Origin: an uncultured Aeromonadaceae bacterium
GTDB lineage: Bacteria; Pseudomonadota; Gammaproteobacteria; Enterobacterales; Aeromonadaceae
NCBI GenBank assembly: GCA_945957385.1
Contig: CAMFKP010000010.1
Coordinates: 1 to 64,000, forward strand
Reading direction: 5' to 3'
DNA: 64,000 nt
Below the pieces are notes generated by a model, which was given only the letters and a program-made list of their open reading frames with translations, had not been told where the DNA came from and did not search any database. Positions 11,359 to 19,997 of the stretch are shown here, piece by piece. The position numbers were made by a program, and so were the translations under genes. Within the stretch, counting starts at the first letter, position 1. Each line of letters opens with the position of its first letter.

Positions 11359-11667
11359 CCTGGTCTGAGCGTGACGCAGAAAATATTATTTCCGCGCGCG
11401 ATATTTTAAATCCAGCCTGGATGCATGCCCGGCATCCAGCTTGAGATAAATAAGTCAAATAAGCGATTAAAATAATAAAATTGAATATAAACAAAGGCCT
11501 GCGATTTTTTATTGCCGACATTTTTTTATATGTTGCAGAAGTCTGACGTTATTTATCGAGGTGAGGTTGCACCGGTCGATACTTATTTTCTGCGCCCTGT
11601 CATCGTTGACAGGTAATGGCAGGTAAATAGTGCAGTGCAGTTCAGTGCAGTGCGGTGGGCAAGGGCG

Positions 11668-12897
11668 TCAGCGCTCCAGCCAGCGACAACGCACCTCCCG
11701 GATGGCCTTCTGCCGCGCGCGCGCCAGTTGCTGGCGGATCGCCTCACCTCGGTAACCGGCGGCGATAATCGGCTGTACCGGCACCGCCTGGGCGGCGGCG
11801 AAAGCTTCGGCGACATAGTCCGGCTCGGGATAGGCTTTGTCGGCAAAGCCGAGGCGGCCGTGAAAATCAGCGCGGCAACAGTCGAGCAACTGTTGCAGGC
11901 GTTGTGGGCGGCGCCAGGCGTCGAGACGGTCGAACAACCGGAGCAGCGTCACGGTGCGCAGTTCGGGGGCGATATGGACCAGACAGTGCAGCTCACTGAC
12001 CAGCAGCGCGACATCGCGGCATTCGTTGGGTACCCGATAGCGCTCGCAGAAGGCGCGGATCGGCGCCAGGCCGCGTTCGCCGTGGCCATGATGGCTGGGC
12101 AGGATCTCGGCTGGGGTCAACGCCTTGCCGAAGTCATGGCACAGGGTGGCAAAGCGCACCACCAGATCATCCGAGCGCCGCGCAGCCTGCTCGATAGCCA
12201 TCAACGCATGCACCCCGGTGTCGATCTCCGGATGCCATTGCGGGCGCGCCGGAATGCCGAAGAGCCGATCCAGCTCCGGAAACAGGACGCCAAGGGCGCC
12301 GCAGTCACGCAGTACTTGAAAGAAGATCTGCGGGTTGTCGCCGCGTAGCACCTTCTCCAACTCTTTCCAGACCCGCTCCGGGGTCAGGTGTTCCAGCTCA
12401 CCGCTGTGGCTCATCTCATGCAGCAGCTGCCGGGTTTCGTCGGCGATGGTGAAGCCGAGATGATAAAAACGTGCGGCGAAACGGGCCAGACGCAGGACGC
12501 GCAGCGGATCCTCACGGAAAGCCGGCGAGACATGGCGTAAGCAGCGCGCCTGCAGATCGTGTACGCCGCCGTAAGGGTCGTGCAGGGTGCCGTCGGCGGC
12601 TTCGGCGATGGCATTGATCGTCAGATCGCGGCGCAGCAGATCCTCTTCCAGCGTGACGTCCGGTGCCGCGTGGCAGGCAAACCCGGTATAACCATGGCCC
12701 TGCTTGCGTTCGATACGCGCCAGGGCATACTCCTCCCGGGTTTGCGGATGCAGGAAGACCGGGAAGTCGCGCCCCACGGGCTCAAACCCCTGGGAGAGCA
12801 GAACGTCGGCGGTGGCACCGACGACCACATAATCCCGTTCGTGCACCGGTAACCCCAACAAGCGATCCCGTACCGCACCCCCGACCAGATAGATCTG
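11668..12897 (-). CDS. cca: Multifunctional CCA tRNA nucleotidyltransferase (GTG start)
   Basis: [38 protein letters not shown] upstream of GTG on the minus strand; HD domain [10 protein letters not shown]. Confidence 0.94.
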   Translation of the reverse strand, partial: QIYLVGGAVRDRLLGLPVHERDYVVVGATADVLLSQGFEPVGRDFPVFLHPQTREEYALARIERKQGHGYTGFACHAAPDVTLEEDLLRRDLTINAIAEAADGTLHDPYGGVHDLQARCLRHVSPAFREDPLRVLRLARFAARFYHLGFTIADETRQLLHEMSHSGELEHLTPERVWKELEKVLRGDNPQIFFQVLRDCGALGVLFPELDRLFGIPARPQWHPEIDTGVHALMAIEQAARRSDDLVVRFATLCHDFGKALTPAEILPSHHGHGERGLAPIRAFCERYRVPNECRDVALLVSELHCLVHIAPELRTVTLLRLFDRLDAWRRPQRLQQLLDCCRADFHGRLGFADKAYPEPDYVAEAFAAAQAVPVQPIIAAGYRGEAIRQQLARARQKAIREVRCRWLER

Positions 12898-13086
12898 CAC
12901 CCGCTGCCTCCGAATTCTGTTGTCGCTGGCGGGCCATGTGAGTTGTGATGGCACCGCGCTGGCAAGATGCCGACAGTATATCCGCTTTGACATCAATGTA
13001 CGCTGGCTTTAACCTGCCGCCTGTTATGCCGTCCGCCGAGCGCCAGAGGGATGTCCCGCGCCGGGAACGGAGCCTGGAGAGTCAGC

Positions 13087-14709
13087 ATGTACAAAGCGTT
13101 TTTCGGTCTGTCCGAGAGTCCATTCTCGATCTCGCCGAACCCCAAATACCTCTATATGAGCGAGCGTCACACCGAGGCGCTGACGCACCTGAATTATGGT
13201 CTGCGCGAGGGCGGGGGCTTTGTGTTGCTGACTGGCGAGGTCGGCACCGGCAAGACCACGGTGTCGCGCAGCCTGCGCCAGCAACTGCCGGAGAATACCG
13301 ATCTGGCACTGGTGCTCAATCCGACCTTGACCGAGCGGGAACTGTTAGCCGCCACCTGCGATGAGTTTGGTGTCAGCTATCCGGCCGATGCGGGTCTCAA
13401 GGAGCTGGGGGATGCCCTGCGTGCTTTCCTGATTGCCAATCATGCCGCGGGCCGGCGCTCATTGCTGCTGATCGATGAGGCGCAGCACCTGAGCGCCAAG
13501 GTGCTGGAACAACTGCGTCTGCTGACCAATCTGGAAACCGACGATGCCAAGTTGCTGCAGGTGGTGCTGATTGGCCAGCCTGAGCTGCAGGCGTTGCTGC
13601 GCCAGCCGCTGCTGCGCCAGCTGGCGCAACGCATCACGGCCCGCTACCACTTGTTACCGCTGTCGCGTGAGGATGTGGATGCCTATGTCCGTTTCCGCAT
13701 GCAGGTGGCCGGGTGTGTGCAACCGGTCTTTAGTGCATCGGCGATCCGCGCGTTGCATCGCCTCAGTGGCGGGATCCCCCGGCTGATCAACCTGATTGCC
13801 GAGCGCGCGTTGCTGGGGGCCTTTGCCGCCAACGAGCACAAGATCAATGACAAACTGGTGATTCAGGCCGCCTACGATGCGTTGGGCGTCGAGGATCGGG
13901 GGACCAGTGGCTGGGGCGTGCTGGCCTTCACGTTGTGCGGTGTGTTGATGCTGGTAGCAGGTTGGTTTGGCTGGCAGAAGTGGGGCGTGTTCCCGGTGCC
14001 GCAAGTGAACCGCATTGAAGTGCCGGTGACGTTACCGCCGGATGCCAAGCTGATGAAGCGCTTTGAGACGGCGTTGACGCAGGCCAGTTATCAGGACGAG
14101 GCGATGCTGACGCTGTTCCGGATCTGGGGCTTTGAACCCTCATTGGATGACGCGACCTGTGATAACGCCGCCCGGGTTGGCCTGATGTGCCAACAGGGGA
14201 GTGGCAAACTGGAGGAGGTGGCGGCGCTGGATCACCCGGCCGTGGTCCGGTTGTTCGATGAAAACGCCACCGAATTCTACGCCGATCTGCTGCGACTGGA
14301 TGACAAGAGTGCCGATCTGCTGATTGATGGTGAGACCTGGACCGTGACACGGCCCTGGCTTGAACAGGCATGGGGCGATGATTACACCCTGCTGTGGCGG
14401 TTGCCGAAGAGTGGGAGTCGCAGCATCAATGCCAATAGCAGCAAGGCCGATCTGCAGTGGCTGGAAAATGCGTTAAGCCGTGCCTTCAAGGAGCGGCCGC
14501 GCAAGGTCAGCAAGTTTGACAGCCAGCTGGCGGAGAAGCTCAAGCGTTTCCAGCAGGCCGAAGGATTGAAACCGGATGGTGTGGCGGGAACCCAGACCCT
14601 GATCCGGCTTAACGCGCGCGGACGCGAACCGATGCCGCGCCTCGACCGTCCGGCCGACGTGGCGGACAGCGGTAACGATGATGCCGCCAGTGAAGGGAGT
14701 GCCAGCTGA
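13087..14709 (+). CDS. exeA: Type II secretion AAA+ ATPase ExeA/GspA with C-terminal peptidoglycan-binding domain
   Basis: MYKAFFGLSESPFSISPNPKYLYMSERHTEALTHLNYGL; Walker A TGEVGTGKTT; C-terminal LKRFQQAEGLKPDGVAGTQTLIRLN. Confidence 0.93.
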   Translation: MYKAFFGLSESPFSISPNPKYLYMSERHTEALTHLNYGLREGGGFVLLTGEVGTGKTTVSRSLRQQLPENTDLALVLNPTLTERELLAATCDEFGVSYPADAGLKELGDALRAFLIANHAAGRRSLLLIDEAQHLSAKVLEQLRLLTNLETDDAKLLQVVLIGQPELQALLRQPLLRQLAQRITARYHLLPLSREDVDAYVRFRMQVAGCVQPVFSASAIRALHRLSGGIPRLINLIAERALLGAFAANEHKINDKLVIQAAYDALGVEDRGTSGWGVLAFTLCGVLMLVAGWFGWQKWGVFPVPQVNRIEVPVTLPPDAKLMKRFETALTQASYQDEAMLTLFRIWGFEPSLDDATCDNAARVGLMCQQGSGKLEEVAALDHPAVVRLFDENATEFYADLLRLDDKSADLLIDGETWTVTRPWLEQAWGDDYTLLWRLPKSGSRSINANSSKADLQWLENALSRAFKERPRKVSKFDSQLAEKLKRFQQAEGLKPDGVAGTQTLIRLNARGREPMPRLDRPADVADSGNDDAASEGSAS

Positions 14710-15437
14710 TGTCGATTTTGCTTTCTGCCAAACGCCAGCACGAACGGCCAAGTTCGGCCTTTGAGGCGAGCCTGGGGCGTGGTGTGGAGCGTGAACGCCG
14801 CTGGATGGGGCCTGTGCTGGCATGGGTCATCGGCATGCCGCTGTGCCTGTTGCTGGGGGCGGGAGCCAACTATGGTTGGCACTGGTGGCACAACACGCCG
14901 CGCGAAGAGCGTATCGAGATCCGCAAGGAGACGCCGCTGGCTTACCGGCTGGCCGAAAAACAGCAGGAGTTCACGACGATCCCGTTCCCGGCACCGGCTG
15001 AACCCGAACTGACGACGGTATTGCCGGCCGCCCCTGTGGCACAGAATCAACCGGTCGCGGCCGATCCGCTTAACGGCGTGGACATGAATGGTATTTCTCC
15101 GGCGCTGGCGCAACGCTTTCGCCAGGCGGTGGCTAACTCGGCCGGCAGCGATGAGGTGCGGGCTGTGCCGGATACGGCGCCTCCGGCGGCGACACCGCTG
15201 GCCGATTTGCCGGCCGCGGTCGGCCGTCAGGTGCCACCGCTGCGCTATAGCTCCCACGTCTACTCATCTACGGCAGCCAACCGCATCATCACCCTTAACG
15301 GTCACGATTACCATGAAGGGGAAGAGGTCGCGCCCGGCGTGCGCTTGTTGCAGATCCAGGCTGACTACAGCATCTTCCGGGTCGGCGGCCAGAGTTTCAG
15401 CCTGCCATCGCTGACCGACTGGAGTGGCGTGCCGTAA
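14709..15437 (+). CDS. exeB: Type II secretion assembly protein ExeB/GspB
   Basis: 1-nt overlap with exeA; N-terminal TM; C-terminal ...ITLNGHDYHEGEEVAPGVRLLQIQADYSIFRVGGQSFSLPSL (GspB family). Confidence 0.88.
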   Translation: MSILLSAKRQHERPSSAFEASLGRGVERERRWMGPVLAWVIGMPLCLLLGAGANYGWHWWHNTPREERIEIRKETPLAYRLAEKQQEFTTIPFPAPAEPELTTVLPAAPVAQNQPVAADPLNGVDMNGISPALAQRFRQAVANSAGSDEVRAVPDTAPPAATPLADLPAAVGRQVPPLRYSSHVYSSTAANRIITLNGHDYHEGEEVAPGVRLLQIQADYSIFRVGGQSFSLPSLTDWSGVP

Positions 15438-15453
15438 GCGGCACATCCTGGTA

Positions 15454-15488
15454 AAAAAACCAAGGCCCCATCGGGGCCTTGGTTTTTT
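15454..15488. terminator. Bidirectional terminator between convergent exeB and SH3-domain gene
   Basis: AAAAAACCAAGGCCCC-atc-GGGGCCTTGGTTTTTT, 16-bp stem. Confidence 0.9.
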
Positions 15489-15494
15489 GCGATG

Positions 15495-16148
15495 TCAATT
15501 CATCCAGCGATCCTTGCGCCGACGTGGCCGTGGCAGCCATGGCAGCAACAATCCAATCACCAGACCGGCTGCGGCTATGGTGGCGCCTTCGCGCCACCAG
15601 CGGTACTGGGCGTCCTGCTCGCGGGTATCCAGACTGGATTGCAGGGTTTTGTTTTGCTGCTGCAGCTCATCCAGTGCCGTTTGCTGCTTGGCCAGCTGTG
15701 CGCTCTGCTGTGCCGTCTGTTGGCGCAGCTGTTCCAGCTCGGCTTTCTGCGTCTTGATCTGTCGCGCCTGCTCGCTATCGAGATTGTCCAATGTGTGCTG
15801 AAGGGCATCGATCTTTTGCTGCAACTTGGGGGCCTGGACCTTGAAGCTCTCGCCGGGTTGCAGCGATTCACTGGCTATCCAGGCGGTTCGCCCCTTAGGA
15901 TCGATGATCTGGCTGTATTGGCCATCCGCGCTGTGTCCCAGCAGCTGTACCGGTTCGCCAGCCTTGATGCTGCCAATGATTCGAAACTGTTTGCCGGGCC
16001 CACCGTGCATGAAGGTGTAGAGGTTGTCAGAAACATACTGCAGCGCAGTGGGCGAGGGGGCCGGCGGTGTCGCCGGGTCCGCGGCGAATGACAAGGCTGG
16101 CAGCAGCGCCAGTAACAGCACAGAAGATTTCACGATCACGGGTTCCAT
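15495..16148 (-). CDS. SH3-domain periplasmic/membrane protein (YgiM/TIGR04211-like)
   Basis: Signal peptide, SH3b-like YVSDNLYTFMHGGPGKQFRIIGSIKAGEPVQLLG, coiled coil, C-terminal TM. Confidence 0.82.
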   Translation of the reverse strand: MEPVIVKSSVLLLALLPALSFAADPATPPAPSPTALQYVSDNLYTFMHGGPGKQFRIIGSIKAGEPVQLLGHSADGQYSQIIDPKGRTAWIASESLQPGESFKVQAPKLQQKIDALQHTLDNLDSEQARQIKTQKAELEQLRQQTAQQSAQLAKQQTALDELQQQNKTLQSSLDTREQDAQYRWWREGATIAAAGLVIGLLLPWLPRPRRRKDRWMN

Positions 16149-16227
16149 CAGACAGTTGAGCCTCCAGCATAAACAGACGGCAGGGAGAGGACAATCCTCT
16201 GCCGGCCGTCGAATGCACTAAGGAGGG

Positions 16228-17493
16228 TTAGAGGAACATCCAGCGCAGCAAATAGAAGATGACGATGGCCAGCAAGGCTCCGGCCGGCAGCGTGATGACC
16301 CAGGAGACGACGATATTCCGCACCACACCCAGATTGATGGCGGCGATACCCCGCGCCAGACCCACGCCCATGATGGCGCCGACCAGTGTTTGCGTAGTGG
16401 AGATCGGCAGACCGGTACCGGAGGCGATCACCACAGTGCTGGCCGTAGCCAGCTGGGCGGCGAAACCGCGGCTAGGTGTCAGTTGGGTGATGCCGCTGCC
16501 AACGGTCGCCATCACCTTGTGACCCATGATCGCCAGGCCCAGCACGATACCCACGGCACCGAGTGGCAACACCCACCAGTCAATCCGGGTTTTAGCGGCG
16601 ATTTCGCCGGCATGACTGACGGTGGAGACCACGGCCGAGAGCGGGCCGATCGCATTGGCCACATCATTGGAGCCGTGGGCAAAGGCCATCGCACAGGCGG
16701 TGACGATCATCAGTACCGCAAACACCTTCTCGACATTGGTATAGTGCATGCGGCTATCGGCTTCCGGGTTGAAACGCAGGCGCTGAATGATGAACCAGCC
16801 GAGCAGGCCTATCAGCAGCGAGATGGCCAGCGACAACAACAGGCTCTCGACTGTGCTCAGATGCAGACCGACGTGCTTGAGCCCTTTTTGCAGTGTGACG
16901 ATGGAGATCACCATGGCCGTCAGGAAGATATAGACGGGGCCAACCTTGCGTGCGCTGTTGAGCGGGTTTTCGGTGTTAAAAATCCACTTCTGCACGCTGA
17001 TAAACAGGCCATAGGCCAGCAGACCGGAGATGGCCGGCGTGATGATCCAGGAGCCGACGATACCGCCGAACTTGCCCCATTGCACCGCTTCGGCGCCGAC
17101 ACTGACCAGGGCAAAGCCGACGATGGCGCCGATGATGGAGTGCGTCGTGGAGACCGGCCAGCCGTAATGCGACGCCACAACCAGCCAGATACCGGCAGCC
17201 AGCAATGCCGAGATCATGCCGAGAATCAGCCATTCCGGATGACCGGAAAACGCCATGGTATCTATGATGCCGTCTTTGATGGTCGAGGTGACTTCGCCCC
17301 CGGCCAGATAGGCACCGGCAAACTCAAAGATCATCGCAATGATGATCGCCTGACGAATGGTGAGTGAACGGGTACCCACAGATGTGCCCATGGCATTGGC
17401 CACGTCGTTGGCGCCAATGCCCCATGCCATCAAAAAGCCAAAGGCGGCCGCAATCAGCACCAGCGTGGTGCCGTAGTTTGCAATCATTTCCAT
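16228..17493 (-). CDS. pitA: Low-affinity inorganic phosphate transporter (Pit family)
   Basis: GANDVANAMGTSVGTRSLT...; second repeat GSNDVANAIGPL. Confidence 0.93.
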   Translation of the reverse strand: MEMIANYGTTLVLIAAAFGFLMAWGIGANDVANAMGTSVGTRSLTIRQAIIIAMIFEFAGAYLAGGEVTSTIKDGIIDTMAFSGHPEWLILGMISALLAAGIWLVVASHYGWPVSTTHSIIGAIVGFALVSVGAEAVQWGKFGGIVGSWIITPAISGLLAYGLFISVQKWIFNTENPLNSARKVGPVYIFLTAMVISIVTLQKGLKHVGLHLSTVESLLLSLAISLLIGLLGWFIIQRLRFNPEADSRMHYTNVEKVFAVLMIVTACAMAFAHGSNDVANAIGPLSAVVSTVSHAGEIAAKTRIDWWVLPLGAVGIVLGLAIMGHKVMATVGSGITQLTPSRGFAAQLATASTVVIASGTGLPISTTQTLVGAIMGVGLARGIAAINLGVVRNIVVSWVITLPAGALLAIVIFYLLRWMFL

Positions 17494-17513
17494 CAGTAGT
17501 CGGGTCTCTTCGG

Positions 17514-18194
17514 TTAGCGTCGAGCGAGCATCAGTTCAAGGCGGGCACCTACACGGTCGGCCTGATCGGCCAAATCGCCGATGTTTTCCAGCACCTTGTA
17601 CAGGAACATCACATCCACCGGATTGAGGTTGGCTTCCAGCGCGTAGAGCTTCTGGCGCAGCTGCACTTGCAGGCGATCGGTGTCATCCTCGATTTCGTCG
17701 AGCTGCTGCACCATCTGTTCGACCAGTTCGATCTCGCGGCCACGAAAGCCGGTTTCCAGCAGATCATCCAGCTCGTTGATCGCCTGGGTGGCCAGAGCCG
17801 TGGCATCCTGACAGCGTTCGAGGTAGGTCAGCAGATCTTGCCCCAGTTCATGCGGAAAACTCAGCTGTCGTCCCAGCATCAGGCCAGCGATGTCTTTGGC
17901 GCGGTTGGCGATCTTGTCCTGTTGCGTCAGTAATTCGAGCAGATCGGTGCGCGCCAGCGGCATCAGCAGGCCATGTGGCAGACGCAGGCGAATACCGCGC
18001 TTGAGCTGATCGGCCTCGCGTTCGAGATGATCGATGCGTTGTTGCCGCTCTGTCGCCTGTGTCCAGTCTTGTGCGAGAACGGCCTGAAAGAAGGGCAGCA
18101 GTTCGCCGGAGCACTCATGCACCTTCTTCATATGTTGTTGCATCGGTTTCAGCGGAGACTTGGCAAACAGTCCCAATATGGTATTTACTGGCAT
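17514..18194 (-). CDS. DUF47/TIGR00153 PhoU-like protein
   Basis: MPVNTILGLFAKSPLKPMQQHMKKVHECSGELLPFFQAV; upstream of pit as commonly found. Confidence 0.9.
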   Translation of the reverse strand: MPVNTILGLFAKSPLKPMQQHMKKVHECSGELLPFFQAVLAQDWTQATERQQRIDHLEREADQLKRGIRLRLPHGLLMPLARTDLLELLTQQDKIANRAKDIAGLMLGRQLSFPHELGQDLLTYLERCQDATALATQAINELDDLLETGFRGREIELVEQMVQQLDEIEDDTDRLQVQLRQKLYALEANLNPVDVMFLYKVLENIGDLADQADRVGARLELMLARR

Positions 18195-18355
18195 CTCATA
18201 CACCCATGGTGGTGAATTCTTATTCGTTTGACTTGCGGTGTCGCAGCATAGCCGATGCATTCTGGGGTGCATACCGCAACCCGATATCGTCATTATATGT
18301 GTTTAGCCTCCGTTCAGTTTTATCTCGCCTTGTTCGGTTTTTGACGGATTTTCCG

Positions 18356-19867
18356 ATGACCACAGAAGTAGAAATGAAGTTTTTTGTCAGCCGCGATCTG
18401 GATGCCGATTTGGAACGCTGGCTCAGCCGGCAGACGGTGCAATCCAGCAGTGATGCCCAGTTGGGCAACATCTATTACGACACCGATGACCGTCTGCTGC
18501 GTAGCTGGCAGTGTGGTCTGCGCATCCGCAGTCAGAACGGCCAGCGCGAACAGACGATCAAGTGCGGCGGCCAGGCGGTAGCGGGCTTGCATCAGCGCCC
18601 GGAATACACCACTGCAGTTGGAGGCGAATGGCCGGAGCTGGGAGCGTTTCCGGCCACGATCTGGCCCGCCGGGACCGATCTTGGACAGCTGCAAGCGGCG
18701 CTGCGCCCTCAGTTTCGGACCGACTTTCGTCGCCAGGCCTGGCGGATCTCACCGGCGGCGGGGAGTGTTATCGAGTTGGCGTATGACAGGGGCATCATTG
18801 CTGCGAATGGCCGCGAACTGCCGATCAGCGAACTGGAGCTTGAGGTGGTCAGTGGCGATGCGGTTCACCTCTTTGCGCTGGCCCGCGAGCTGGTTGCCCT
18901 GGGTGGATTGCGGCTGGGCAGTCAGTCGAAGGCGCAGCGTGGCTACCGGCTGGCCGGCCTGACACCGGAGCCCGAGGTGCGGCGCATGGGTTTTGTTGCC
19001 GTCACGCCGCAGATGTCGGCGGCCGAGGCGCTACAGGCGGTGTTCGGCTTTGCGCTGGAGCAGTGGCAGTACCATGAACAGCTGTTGCTCGAGCAACCCT
19101 CTCTGGCGGCATTGACCCAGCTGCGTAATGGCGTAGCGCTGTTGCAGCAGACCCAGTTGTTCTTTGCCGATCTACTGGTCGAACTGGCTCCGCGCCATTG
19201 GCAGGATGAACTCGGCTGGCTGGAGCAGCAGCTCGGTTGGCTGGATGAGGCGCAGGCGCTGGAACGACTGACGGCCGAACGGGGGCACTATTTGCGCAAC
19301 CTGCAGGGGCACGCCGCTGTGCTCGCAGCGTTGCAGGCGCGCCAGCAGGCGCTGCCGACATTGGCGTCGATGCAGCAGTTGTGTCAATCCTATCGTTATA
19401 CCCGTCTGTTACTCGACATCAGTCACTGGTTGTGGGCGCTACAACAACAGGCGTTGCCGGCTCGGGCTCTGCAACCCTTACCCGAACTGGCGTGCCAGGT
19501 TCTGGAAGAGAGTTGGCAGGAGCTGCATGGGCCAGAACTGGCGGTTCCGCATCTGGACGATGACAGCTACCTGATGCTGGTGGGCAAGCTCAGGCGTAAC
19601 CTGCTGGCGGGGGTCAGCTTTGCGGCGTTGTTTGATGCAGAACAGCAACAGGGATTCCGCTTGCCCTGGCTCAATCTGTTGCGACGCATGGAGGAGCTGG
19701 AGCATTTTGCGGTGCTGGATCAGCTTTCCGCCAGCCTGCCGACCAAGGTGCGATTGGAGCTTGGTGAGTGGTTGACCGAGCGTATCGCGCCGCGGTTGGT
19801 CGAGCTGGATCAGGCGCGATTGCAAGCGTTGGACATGGTGCCCTACTGGCGAGAGAGCGAAATCTGA
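18356..19867 (+). CDS. ygiF: CYTH-CHAD inorganic triphosphatase (YgiF)
   Basis: MTTEVEMKFFVSRDLDADLERWL (ExExK motif VEMKF); upstream of glnE as in E. coli. Confidence 0.9.
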   Translation: MTTEVEMKFFVSRDLDADLERWLSRQTVQSSSDAQLGNIYYDTDDRLLRSWQCGLRIRSQNGQREQTIKCGGQAVAGLHQRPEYTTAVGGEWPELGAFPATIWPAGTDLGQLQAALRPQFRTDFRRQAWRISPAAGSVIELAYDRGIIAANGRELPISELELEVVSGDAVHLFALARELVALGGLRLGSQSKAQRGYRLAGLTPEPEVRRMGFVAVTPQMSAAEALQAVFGFALEQWQYHEQLLLEQPSLAALTQLRNGVALLQQTQLFFADLLVELAPRHWQDELGWLEQQLGWLDEAQALERLTAERGHYLRNLQGHAAVLAALQARQQALPTLASMQQLCQSYRYTRLLLDISHWLWALQQQALPARALQPLPELACQVLEESWQELHGPELAVPHLDDDSYLMLVGKLRRNLLAGVSFAALFDAEQQQGFRLPWLNLLRRMEELEHFAVLDQLSASLPTKVRLELGEWLTERIAPRLVELDQARLQALDMVPYWRESEI

Positions 19868-19997
19868 GCCGGGTGACGACTGGCCGCGTGCCGGTCGTTG
19901 CTTTTGGCGCTCGGTTGCTGCCTGTGGCGGGCAGAGGTGCTAGATTGGTGCAAAGGGCGCGTAACCGGCGCCGCATGAACCAAGGAGCCCCTGGCCG

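Noticed and set aside
11627-11655. Short GTGCAGTGCAGTTCAGTGCAGTGCGGTG direct repeats
   Set aside because: Too short and imperfect; no array structure, not CRISPR
16390-17367. 325-aa plus-strand ORF
   Set aside because: Antisense to pitA; His/Gln/Asp-rich shadow translation
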